Of a DNA stretch of 28,187 bases, positions 21,201-28,187 are shown in pieces (position 1 is the stretch's first letter; each line of letters begins with the position of its first letter). The notes under the pieces were generated by a model, which worked only from the letters and a program-made list of their open reading frames with translations, did no database searches and was not told the origin of the DNA. Location: positions 1 to 28,187 of the IMG/VR virus record IMGVR_UViG_3300023229_000066, one strand, 5' to 3'. The stretch is from a virus. The position numbers and the translations under genes are program-made.

Positions 21201-24200
21201 CTTTACAATGAATCCCGAATCTATTGAAGGTAATAGTATTACAGGATCTGAAAGTTCATTTGATATAGTAAATTTTAGAGCACCTTTGGGTAACGAGTTA
21301 GAATATGTTTTTACAGCATCTCAATATGGAGGTTATGTAGAAAATATTCTATCTACCCACCCCGCTATAACAGGATCATCAGATTTATTTATTACAGGTT
21401 CATTTAGAAACCCTTCAAACAGTACAATAACATCAAGCTATGAATTTATCCATTATTCTAGCTCAGTATTAAGAACATACAGTAAACCTAATACTGAGGT
21501 CTACCAAATGGATCAACCTTCCGTAGGTATTAGAAATAGGATATCAAATAAAATCCAAGTTGAAGATGGTAATACCTACGGTAATATATTATCAACTCAA
21601 ATTAGTATAGATCAAAACTATTTAATAAGTCAAAGCTATACCAAGGATATTGTAAATTTAGAAGTTGCATTTTCTCCTCAAGATGAGGTAAATGATGATA
21701 TTATTAATACATTTGGGTATGGTGTTATCTCAGACACATTAGCAGACCCCCGATTTGCATTTGATTCTAAGTTAAATTACTACCCAAAATTAAGAAGCGT
21801 AGCAATTGATTACTTTAAAAAATATACAGAAGGTAACGTTTACGATTATTTAAGATTAATTAAATATTTCGATAATTCATTATTTAAAGCTATTAAATCA
21901 TATGTACCAGCTCGCACAAGCGTGACTACGGGCGTTATAATCAAACAAAACCTACTAGAGCGTAACCGTCGCCCATCAGTTACTATTTCACCAAATACAA
22001 CGGTAGCTCTCACAGTTGAAACGGGCTCATTAGATAATATCCCCACAAGCGAAACAGGTTTAAATAGTGCAATTCAACTTATAAATCTAGAACTCACAGG
22101 TAGTATTTATGGTAATAATGGTGTGAGTGATATAGTATCTATAAAAGGTGGTACTGGTGGTTCTGTTAAACAATATAATGGTATCCAAACATACCCCTCT
22201 CAATCAACCGGAACTTTAAATCTTGAAAATTTAATACCTCTTATTACATTAAATACTCTTTCTGGAATAACTAATAATACAAATACAATATCTTTTTCAA
22301 CATCTGATGGAGGTATTTTAACAGTACAATTACAAGTAAATTCTGGGGCTACAAATAACATTCAAGCCCTTGAAGTTACAGATATTCAACCTTCTAACTA
22401 TAGTGGTTTTACTATAGGAGAAAAATTTACTATATTTGGTTTATTAGTTGGTCAAGGTGGTGGTAGCTTAGAATTTACATTAACTGAAGCTTCTCTATCA
22501 AACCTAACCCCAACAACCCCAATATCAAATATAAATGGTTTTGGTGTAACTCAAAGTTGGGCAGGTATTAATGAAACTATAAGTGGGTCGGTTCCATTTT
22601 TAGATTTTTCACAAACTGAATTTTATGATGGGGAGTATAGTGGTAGTATATTAGTAGTAACCACACAGTCACTATTAAATAACCCCTACTCAACATTTAC
22701 AGGGATAGATTCATCATATTATACTTTAATAACACAATCTGCTTTTGTAACTACAGGATCAGCTGTTGAGGGTGGTGGAACCCCACCTGCAAATCTAACA
22801 GTTAATCTAGCAGTTTTTGGTAGTGAAAACTACAACACTGCTAAAAATGCTTTAGATAATTTCGCAGGTACTCCCTCTAATGGTGCCATTTCACTCTTCC
22901 TACCACCATCACAATTTATTCCAGGTAATCCCGGTGACCCACCAGTAACTATACTACCCTATCAACAAATTGCCGCAATTTACCTTCCAAATAATTATGG
23001 AACAGTTTCAGATTATTCTGATATTTCATCTATTTTTACTGCAGCTTCTACAAATCAAAGATTCCCATACAATGAAAATAAGAGACTAACTACCCCAGCG
23101 GCCGATTATTCATTTTATAACCTGGCACCTTATTTTACCTTTCAACTTGGTAATGTACTTAGATCTGGTACTACAATAACTCTAACATACCCCAGTGATA
23201 GTAACACCCCAGGATTAAATATGGGTAAAGTAATAAGTCCCCTACTAGCTGGGGATAGTGGGATGGAATACATAAAAAAATCAGGTGGTCTTCTTATGAA
23301 GAGGGGAGGAAATAATTCAGGAGTTTTAGGAGATAATAGAAATCTTGGACTCCCCTCAGGGTCAGTCCAACATGGAGATTCATTTAATAATGTTGTTATT
23401 ACCTTGGGTAATTATAACTCTTCAAGAGATGATTTTGAAAATACATTTAGAATAGGAACAACATCCAACCTATTATCACCTGGAACAGCAAGTCTTCAAC
23501 TTTATGAAATAACCTACACAGGTTCAACCGGAGATTCTGGTGAATTTTACCCTACAGGATATGCTTTTAATAAAAAAAGTATAAATGATGATGGTGAGCT
23601 TATTGATAATTCTAACACAATAGCCAATAACCCAAATTGGAATGTTTCTTTAAATTTCACAGGCACCTCCCAAACCTCAGATTCATATAATGTTTTTGGT
23701 TCAGATTTCTACCAACAGTATAACCCCGGTGTAGTAGGTCCTAACTTTGACATAATAAATGGTACTAATTCCTACTGGTTATATGAGGGGATAAATAATA
23801 GACCTTTAACAGGCTCCTCAACATTTTTACCAACACTAACTCCATCTTTATATTATAATTTTGACCCACTTCTTCCCTCAATAACAAACTTCTACCAATC
23901 AGCTTACTACCCTTTAATTAATAACATTTCCGGAAGTGAATTAAATACCTATGTGGAACAGTTAGACTTTACAAATGGAATTGAGACACCTGTAAACTTG
24001 CAGGAAGTAATAAACAAAACAGCAGCAAAAGCAGAAGTTAATGATAGTTTCTATACTACCATAGCAAATATACTTCCAAGATATTTGGGGAGTAAATTAA
24101 GTAGTGCGGATTACAATAACTATACCCCACCAACATCTAATATCACATATTTAAATACCTTATCTGGTAGTAATAACTCACAATCATCTTGGCCTGGAGA

Positions 24201-25590
24201 TACGAGTTATGGTAATCAATCTGTTATTTCCCATTACCCAATATACTTTGCTCATTTTAGATCCTCATATAACAATTTAAATCTTGAGAATACTTACACA
24301 TTTGAAATTGATTCATTAATTATATCTCCACAAAATGATATAACAGGGGAAAATGCCCCAATCACACCTATAACTATAAAGGTAGATGGGAGTGGGAATA
24401 ATCTATATGAAATAAAAAGCACATTTGAGAGGGATAGAAAGGTAGCAATATCTTATGATTCTGTTACTTATAATAATATTAATTATGGTAACTTAGAGGT
24501 TGGAGATAATAAAATATTCCAAGGTGCCTTAGAAATGAATACTGTAGGTGCAACAACAAGTGGTAAAACAGGTCCTTTTAATCTCAACCGTTTCCCCAAT
24601 TTCACAACAACTATGTCTTTCCAAACTGCAAGTTGGACTGGGGGTTGGGATGGAAATGTAAAAGCATCCGCCTCTTCTGATGCTGGTTCTGATAAAAACT
24701 ACCTAATAACCGGTAGTAGTTGTTTTTACTTAGGGGGTGAAATAATTTCAATAAGTCAAAATTTAGGTTTATATGGAGAATCAGACCCACAAGACAATTA
24801 TTTTGATGTTAAGATAAAGGGTCCGGGTTTAGGGGTAGTAAATTCCCAAAATATAGCTGTAAGTCGATCTTTGGCGGGGAAGATGATAGAAGTATCGGGG
24901 TCTGAAAAGTTCTCTGGTGGTATACCCATAGCACTCTCAGCATCATTTACCCAAAACCCAACACTGATTAATGATAATGCTAACTATATAATTCAAGACT
25001 TTATATCAAGCAATCTTGGGGGATATAAAGAAGCAGAAGGTGGTTTACCTTTTATAATTAAAAAAGGGGATGAGATTGTAGTCTCATATAACAATCAGAT
25101 ATTCGAAACCTCTGGTTCTTCCAATTCCATAAACAACTATGAAACTCAAACATTCATAGTAACAGGAACTACAAGTTCTTTTACTAGTGAGGGGGGTGGT
25201 GATATGTCTAATCTTTACTCACAGTCTTACTGTATATCACCCTCGGATATATGTTATGATTTCCAAGGAATACCCTCCCCAGCAGATGAATATGGGAGAT
25301 TTGTAAATGATTGGCTCCAAAATCAAGTAAATGTTTACCCCAACCCACAAAATTCTGGCATTATAAATGGGCAAATTTCCCAATTTATATTGAGAAGAAG
25401 AATAAACTCTGATGATAGGGTTATCATATACCAATCACCCCCCTCAACATTTGGGATTAGTGAAACCACAGGTTCAGGTGGGGGATATTTAATACCTGGT
25501 GATTTCTCCCCCCAACAAAAAAGAAATACTTTAACTTTAATCAACCAATTAAAGCAGAAAAATGCATTTAAAGATGATTTAAATACGTAA
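18238..25590 (+). CDS. Giant baseplate/tail structural protein (2450 residues)
   Basis: One uninterrupted 2450-codon frame. Regions seen: residues about 520-570 (FDEVWLYTRALSERYN, LGLAAEAVKGLGFETFG); 646-690 (FKRLYHNMAYLTKKKGTISG, then LRQLINIWGIPNTILRINEF), a segment I associate with large baseplate proteins of Bacteroidota and T4-like phages; 830-1000, a LamG/concanavalin-like sandwich (GWWSVLLQRNQ, FSGSLQEFRYYSNNIPTEVF); and about 1207-1243 (NSLFKAIKSYVPARTSVTTG, then VIIKQNLLERNR). The second half is Ser/Thr/Asn/Gly-rich beta sequence without clear family. By position after gp6 it may stand in for the outer wedge (gp7/gp10-like), but I cannot show homology. The size is remarkable for one baseplate polypeptide. 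Confidence 0.8.
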   Translation: MAQTPININPEEDYMINLPSPNQTPTYVGLSSDQFDFTIPISASTSQVNSNTLSSDGFELQDQTIIPNEIISSSFTPGENYVEFYIYSAEKSLLSSTLYFENWTITNNSNREQLSGSYIDITTGLNVIEKASTTVPTGEITLNPSSNIYSEGFENGTLYASYNFVNYELGSTPNLPFYLSKISSDRTEIAIKSNLIPQSKLTEGYVGLVNAINNNEFFDEFYVSFYNNNYVIAINLQLSSSISTSQTSSLTSIVSPEDPISNDTIFIKLYEPLPQQYQLKDELYIASKVGESQAYKVEFLEDFSELIEQANFIQGPNINIPLKDLINNSTGLKSYEDLMTTPSSESLNNLLNILNKKGVTITPNYSYNTFNEFINFSSAKARINNFIEKVSQIQSYEADISIIVGVTGSNPNVKGISSSLASLQTNITNLVTNFDGYESYLYNNSSSFSYPKTGSSYPYALLPTSSVEVLIWLGSDVENAQYYGGYVLSASLYDENNQNWLYYTIPNFIKENSNNNEYIEFSNMVGQSFDEVWLYTRALSERYNTSNSPDRGLPLGLAAEAVKGLGFETFGNNYDNQDNFIGLTGEDNGSYIPPTGSELITQYIAVNSGSIVNYWSDGYSWVDYVQSITEPGFPYAIDKVSKEIFKRLYHNMAYLTKKKGTISGLRQLINIWGIPNTILRINEFGGKNRDNSNDYDLWYNRFSYAYTPTANSYAASSSVKVPWMPLERNYIAEDKIIVPDGLAFRFKTTGFPSSSFGGSYFSQSLAVKKSNGTYDNDMDWGIQLSYENKPSGSYSGSSNSDYYEYGKMKFVMSASIEEGGTIVSDDIYLPFFNKGWWSVLLQRNQHPSSSDNSIGTIYTLQVANNQYNGVDGNIIGWTGSVSIDTSGTQGYGTGNYGQVIYDPTGPNFGYGVGTYGLYLYGSLNVTQSANAAWNRFGVTEFDGVYVGGYISGSNIATEYLSENGKIFSGSLQEFRYYSNNIPTEVFHDFTMNPESIEGNSITGSESSFDIVNFRAPLGNELEYVFTASQYGGYVENILSTHPAITGSSDLFITGSFRNPSNSTITSSYEFIHYSSSVLRTYSKPNTEVYQMDQPSVGIRNRISNKIQVEDGNTYGNILSTQISIDQNYLISQSYTKDIVNLEVAFSPQDEVNDDIINTFGYGVISDTLADPRFAFDSKLNYYPKLRSVAIDYFKKYTEGNVYDYLRLIKYFDNSLFKAIKSYVPARTSVTTGVIIKQNLLERNRRPSVTISPNTTVALTVETGSLDNIPTSETGLNSAIQLINLELTGSIYGNNGVSDIVSIKGGTGGSVKQYNGIQTYPSQSTGTLNLENLIPLITLNTLSGITNNTNTISFSTSDGGILTVQLQVNSGATNNIQALEVTDIQPSNYSGFTIGEKFTIFGLLVGQGGGSLEFTLTEASLSNLTPTTPISNINGFGVTQSWAGINETISGSVPFLDFSQTEFYDGEYSGSILVVTTQSLLNNPYSTFTGIDSSYYTLITQSAFVTTGSAVEGGGTPPANLTVNLAVFGSENYNTAKNALDNFAGTPSNGAISLFLPPSQFIPGNPGDPPVTILPYQQIAAIYLPNNYGTVSDYSDISSIFTAASTNQRFPYNENKRLTTPAADYSFYNLAPYFTFQLGNVLRSGTTITLTYPSDSNTPGLNMGKVISPLLAGDSGMEYIKKSGGLLMKRGGNNSGVLGDNRNLGLPSGSVQHGDSFNNVVITLGNYNSSRDDFENTFRIGTTSNLLSPGTASLQLYEITYTGSTGDSGEFYPTGYAFNKKSINDDGELIDNSNTIANNPNWNVSLNFTGTSQTSDSYNVFGSDFYQQYNPGVVGPNFDIINGTNSYWLYEGINNRPLTGSSTFLPTLTPSLYYNFDPLLPSITNFYQSAYYPLINNISGSELNTYVEQLDFTNGIETPVNLQEVINKTAAKAEVNDSFYTTIANILPRYLGSKLSSADYNNYTPPTSNITYLNTLSGSNNSQSSWPGDTSYGNQSVISHYPIYFAHFRSSYNNLNLENTYTFEIDSLIISPQNDITGENAPITPITIKVDGSGNNLYEIKSTFERDRKVAISYDSVTYNNINYGNLEVGDNKIFQGALEMNTVGATTSGKTGPFNLNRFPNFTTTMSFQTASWTGGWDGNVKASASSDAGSDKNYLITGSSCFYLGGEIISISQNLGLYGESDPQDNYFDVKIKGPGLGVVNSQNIAVSRSLAGKMIEVSGSEKFSGGIPIALSASFTQNPTLINDNANYIIQDFISSNLGGYKEAEGGLPFIIKKGDEIVVSYNNQIFETSGSSNSINNYETQTFIVTGTTSSFTSEGGGDMSNLYSQSYCISPSDICYDFQGIPSPADEYGRFVNDWLQNQVNVYPNPQNSGIINGQISQFILRRRINSDDRVIIYQSPPSTFGISETTGSGGGYLIPGDFSPQQKRNTLTLINQLKQKNAFKDDLNT

Positions 25591-25595
25591 AACAT

Positions 25596-25612
25596 GCTAT
25601 AATAAAAATAGC
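25596..25612 (+). terminator. Weak hairpin after the giant gene
   Basis: GCTAT and ATAGC flank AATAAAA. There is no T-run, so this is at most a weak terminator or an RNA-processing or stability element. Confidence 0.2.
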
Positions 25613-25637
25613 TTGGAATAGAAATAAAAAGAATGTA

Positions 25638-25646
25638 TATTTATAA
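25638..25646 (+). promoter_or_regulatory. Candidate late promoter
   Basis: TATTTATAA in TGTATATTTATAAC, 12 bases before the ATG at 25659. The 68-base gap after the giant gene makes a new transcription start here plausible. Confidence 0.5.
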
Positions 25647-25658
25647 CAAAATAAAATA

Positions 25659-26315
25659 ATGGGATACTTAAATAATCAGATAGTAACAGTAGATGCTATT
25701 CTAACCACTAAAGGGAGAGAACTTTTAGCAAAGGGAGATGGTTCATTCAATATCACTCAATTTGCACTAGCAGATGATGAAATTGATTATACTCTCTACA
25801 ACCCAACAAATCCATCGGGTTCTGCGTATTATGGGGAAGCAATTGAAAACATGCCTTTATTGGAAGCCTTCCCAGATGAACTACAAATGATGAAGTATAA
25901 ATTAGTAACTCTTCCAAGAGATACAGCAAAAATGCCTACACTTGGTATAGGAAACCTTAACCCAACAATTGCCCAAACAGAACCATACGTTATCCAACCA
26001 ATAACATTAAATTATCTCGGAAACAATTCAACAGTAGAATCTGCGGGGTACGTATTTACTGTAAGTGATGTTCGGATGTTTAGTTCGGTAATAGCAACAG
26101 GAATTAGTACAAAAGCAGCTTTAGCATTAAATTCAACAACAACAAACGGTACAGATGTATCAAAAACAGTAATTGGAACATCTTTAACAATAACCGCAAC
26201 AGGTATTAATACTTTATTTGGAACTTCAAGAACAGCTTTATATGGTACCTTAACAGTTACAGGTAGATCATCAGGAGCAAGATTACAAATACCAATAACC
26301 GTAACGAAAACATAA
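25659..26315 (+). CDS. Virion structural protein (baseplate/tail)
   Basis: 218 residues. The N-terminal two thirds are VDAILTTKGRELLAKGDGSF, NITQFALADDEIDYTLYNPT and MPLLEAFPDELQMMKYKLVT, a set I associate with structural proteins of large Bacteroidota and T4-like myoviruses. The C-terminal third (residues 140-218) is Thr/Ser-rich and Ig-like (SLTITATGINTLFGTS, then TALYGTLTVTGRSSG). Ig-like additions often decorate virion proteins. It has its own candidate late promoter. The exact position in the virion is unknown. Confidence 0.7.
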   Translation: MGYLNNQIVTVDAILTTKGRELLAKGDGSFNITQFALADDEIDYTLYNPTNPSGSAYYGEAIENMPLLEAFPDELQMMKYKLVTLPRDTAKMPTLGIGNLNPTIAQTEPYVIQPITLNYLGNNSTVESAGYVFTVSDVRMFSSVIATGISTKAALALNSTTTNGTDVSKTVIGTSLTITATGINTLFGTSRTALYGTLTVTGRSSGARLQIPITVTKT

Positions 26316-26331
26316 TAAATAAAAACAAACC

Positions 26332-27378
26332 ATGGCAGGAGCATTCCAAACATTCGACCCTAGAGATTTAGTAATTAGTACAGATAGTGTAACTAACACT
26401 GTATGGGAAAACAATTCCCCAACTCTAACATCATATTATACATCATCAACACAAATAGCAAGTTCAACAGGTCAGTTCTATTATAATATATATGCTGATA
26501 TTAACACCACAGGATCTGTACAATTTGCAATGGCGTATTGTGATTCCAAGGGTAGTGGTAGTTTATTATATAACCCCAATGTAGATTATTTATCCCCAAC
26601 TAGAACAAACTATGGTCAATATAGATCATTAATCCTAGGAGATGAAGAAACTTCATTTGTTTTTGGTAATCAATCATCATCCTATTTTTATGCACTACCC
26701 ATAGAAAGGTCAGGATTTAAACAAGAATTACTTCCAGGAGTAATGACATTAAATATATCAGGTTCTGGTGCTGCAGACTCAAATTTATTTCTTACAGATG
26801 ATAGTAAGTTAGGGGGAGCAGCTATATTTACAGAAGCCGGTAGAGTTTACAACCTGGTATCAGGATCAGCTGGTAATGTTTTTACAGGGGTCAACACAAG
26901 TGGTTGGTCACTAGCATCAGGATCATATGGTTGGTTCTTACCAGATATAGGTTTAATCCTACTAAATGGTGAAGCCTTAGATGGGAGAATTGTTGATGGT
27001 GGTACTAATTTAGGCACAGTGAGAACAACAAACTCAACAGTAAATAACCAAGAAAAACTATTATCCCAATTCAATTTAGGAGGATTAGATGCAACATCCC
27101 CTGGATGGACATTAAATTCAAGTGAAACTCTATCTTCAGATTTTATATTTGCAAGAGCAAGAAACGATGAATTTAATTACTCAACAAACCCCTCATTCAT
27201 TTCAGGATCAACTGGGGCTGTATTATTTGATTCATTTATCAATGACCCCCAAGTATACATTACAACAGTAGGAATGTATAACAACAATCAAGAATTAGTA
27301 GCAGTAGCAAAATTATCTAGACCATTACTTAAAGACTTTACTAAGGAATTATTAGTAAGGATTAAGTTAGACTTCTAA
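26332..27378 (+). CDS. Virion structural protein
   Basis: 348 residues, beta-rich: MAGAFQTFDPRDLVISTDSV, YLSPTRTNYGQYRSLILGDE, and C-terminal MYNNNQELVAVAKLSRPLLK, then DFTKELLVRIKLDF. Its length is close to T4 gp8 (334 residues) and it sits among baseplate genes, but I see no diagnostic gp8 motif, so this remains a suggestion. It follows the previous gene by 16 bases and precedes the next by 3. Confidence 0.68.
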   Translation: MAGAFQTFDPRDLVISTDSVTNTVWENNSPTLTSYYTSSTQIASSTGQFYYNIYADINTTGSVQFAMAYCDSKGSGSLLYNPNVDYLSPTRTNYGQYRSLILGDEETSFVFGNQSSSYFYALPIERSGFKQELLPGVMTLNISGSGAADSNLFLTDDSKLGGAAIFTEAGRVYNLVSGSAGNVFTGVNTSGWSLASGSYGWFLPDIGLILLNGEALDGRIVDGGTNLGTVRTTNSTVNNQEKLLSQFNLGGLDATSPGWTLNSSETLSSDFIFARARNDEFNYSTNPSFISGSTGAVLFDSFINDPQVYITTVGMYNNNQELVAVAKLSRPLLKDFTKELLVRIKLDF

Positions 27379-27381
27379 TGA

Positions 27382-28187
27382 ATGACAGCATTCAAGCAAT
27401 TTACAAATAGGGAGGTTACTATAACCTCGTTTTTAGCCGATAAAGGATTTAATTTTATTGGAGGAGATATTACAGGATCTACAGTTGGTATTAATATATT
27501 TACGGGGGCGAATGTCAATTATACATCATCCTCTAACTTACAAACAGGATATGTATATTCCTCTTCAAAAAACTCAATATATAATAGCGTAAAACAGCTA
27601 TATTATACTAACTACATCTCCTCAAGTACAGGAGATTTAGGTGTCACATCTAGTGTTATACCCGGAGTAACTAGAGATGATGATTATTATTATGGTCCTA
27701 TTGAAGCACCTCTATATGAGAATTATTTACAATCAAGTTTACCACAGCAAAGATACTGGCCTACAGGTAGTGGGGACAAAATTACAGTATTAAATATCCC
27801 AACAAAATTATTTGGAGAAAAAATAGTACCAACAACATTTGAGTATCATTTTTCTTCATCTATTGGTGGTGATTTTGTAAATGGTTTACTCTTAACAGAT
27901 GATGGTGAGGGTAATATTATAAGTGGTTCTGACGTTGTAGGTCAAATATTTTATTCCCATGGAATGGTAGTTTTAACAACCCATAGTTGTGGAGGTATAT
28001 CTGATGAGATAATTTCAATTGGGGGGTTTGATAGTCAACAATTTAACTTTTCATCATCACTTACCATATACGAACAACAGTACAAATGTACTATCTTAGA
28101 AAATGAATTTGGCTCATCACTTAACCCTACTTTATTAACTTCATCAACCGCCGGAGAGATAAATACAGAATATTACCCATATACAAC
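27382..28187 (+). CDS. Virion structural protein, cut by window end
   Basis: The open frame starts at ATG 27382 (MTAFKQFTNREVTITSFLAD) and runs without a stop to the window end, 268 codons so far. Recognisable stretches are NSVKQLYYTNYISSSTGDLG, YENYLQSSLPQQRYWPTGSG and YKCTILENEFGSSLNPTLL. I associate these with tail or baseplate proteins of the same kind of phage. An ATG at 27378, overlapping the previous stop, stops after 10 codons and is not used. The C-terminus is outside the window. Confidence 0.75.
   Translation, partial: MTAFKQFTNREVTITSFLADKGFNFIGGDITGSTVGINIFTGANVNYTSSSNLQTGYVYSSSKNSIYNSVKQLYYTNYISSSTGDLGVTSSVIPGVTRDDDYYYGPIEAPLYENYLQSSLPQQRYWPTGSGDKITVLNIPTKLFGEKIVPTTFEYHFSSSIGGDFVNGLLLTDDGEGNIISGSDVVGQIFYSHGMVVLTTHSCGGISDEIISIGGFDSQQFNFSSSLTIYEQQYKCTILENEFGSSLNPTLLTSSTAGEINTEYYPYT

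Noticed and set aside
1-28187. CRISPR arrays, insertion sequences, integrase or attachment sites
   Set aside because: No regularly spaced identical repeats with unique spacers, no transposase or integrase motifs in any frame, and no flanking duplications were seen. The only tandem repeats are coding (5464-6246).

Overview
The window is a piece of an AT-rich double-stranded DNA phage genome. It belongs to a contractile-tailed (myovirus, T4-like) phage. All convincing genes are on the + strand. A Bacteroidota host, probably Flavobacteriia-like, is suggested by three things. Several promoters fit a TTTG-N20-TAnnTTT layout, which resembles the -33/-7 promoter of that phylum. Start codons almost all lack a Shine-Dalgarno sequence and sit in A-rich leaders. 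One gene encodes a lipoprotein. The host is inferred, not shown.

Left part (1-10 kb): accessory, regulatory and DNA-metabolism genes. These include a DUF932 protein, a small cytidylyltransferase-fold enzyme, a shortened UvrB-like helicase followed directly by a SprT-like zinc metalloprotease, a secreted lipoprotein, a repeat protein made by internal duplication, several small unknown genes, and an HD-domain phosphohydrolase. Three genes have a shared promoter architecture (TTCGTATATTTACG followed by an inverted repeat). Two of these share a 63-bp promoter-leader cassette with 59 of 63 bases identical. Many genes in this part begin in the context AAAGGTTATG or AAAGTTATG.

Two long non-coding islands stand out. 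The first (399-1219) has a tRNA-like T-arm and a CpG-rich block with inverted repeats. The second (7660-8205) has two candidate structured RNAs, a perfect quadruplex-type G-run pattern on the - strand, a cluster of TAATGC/GCATTA motifs and a 28-bp near-perfect palindrome. It is a plausible replication origin or control region.

Right part (10.3-28.2 kb): a T4 gp55-like late sigma factor is followed by the virion module. In order these are a small conserved protein, a gp5-like hub/spike candidate, a protein with a chitin-binding-like module, a small helical protein, gp25, gp6, a DNRLRE-like protein, a small coiled-coil protein, a 2450-residue giant baseplate/tail protein, two further structural proteins, and a structural gene cut by the window end. 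A TATTTATAA motif lies 8-15 bases upstream of several gene starts, including three transcription-unit starts in the virion module. It is the best candidate for the late promoter read by the sigma factor encoded just upstream.
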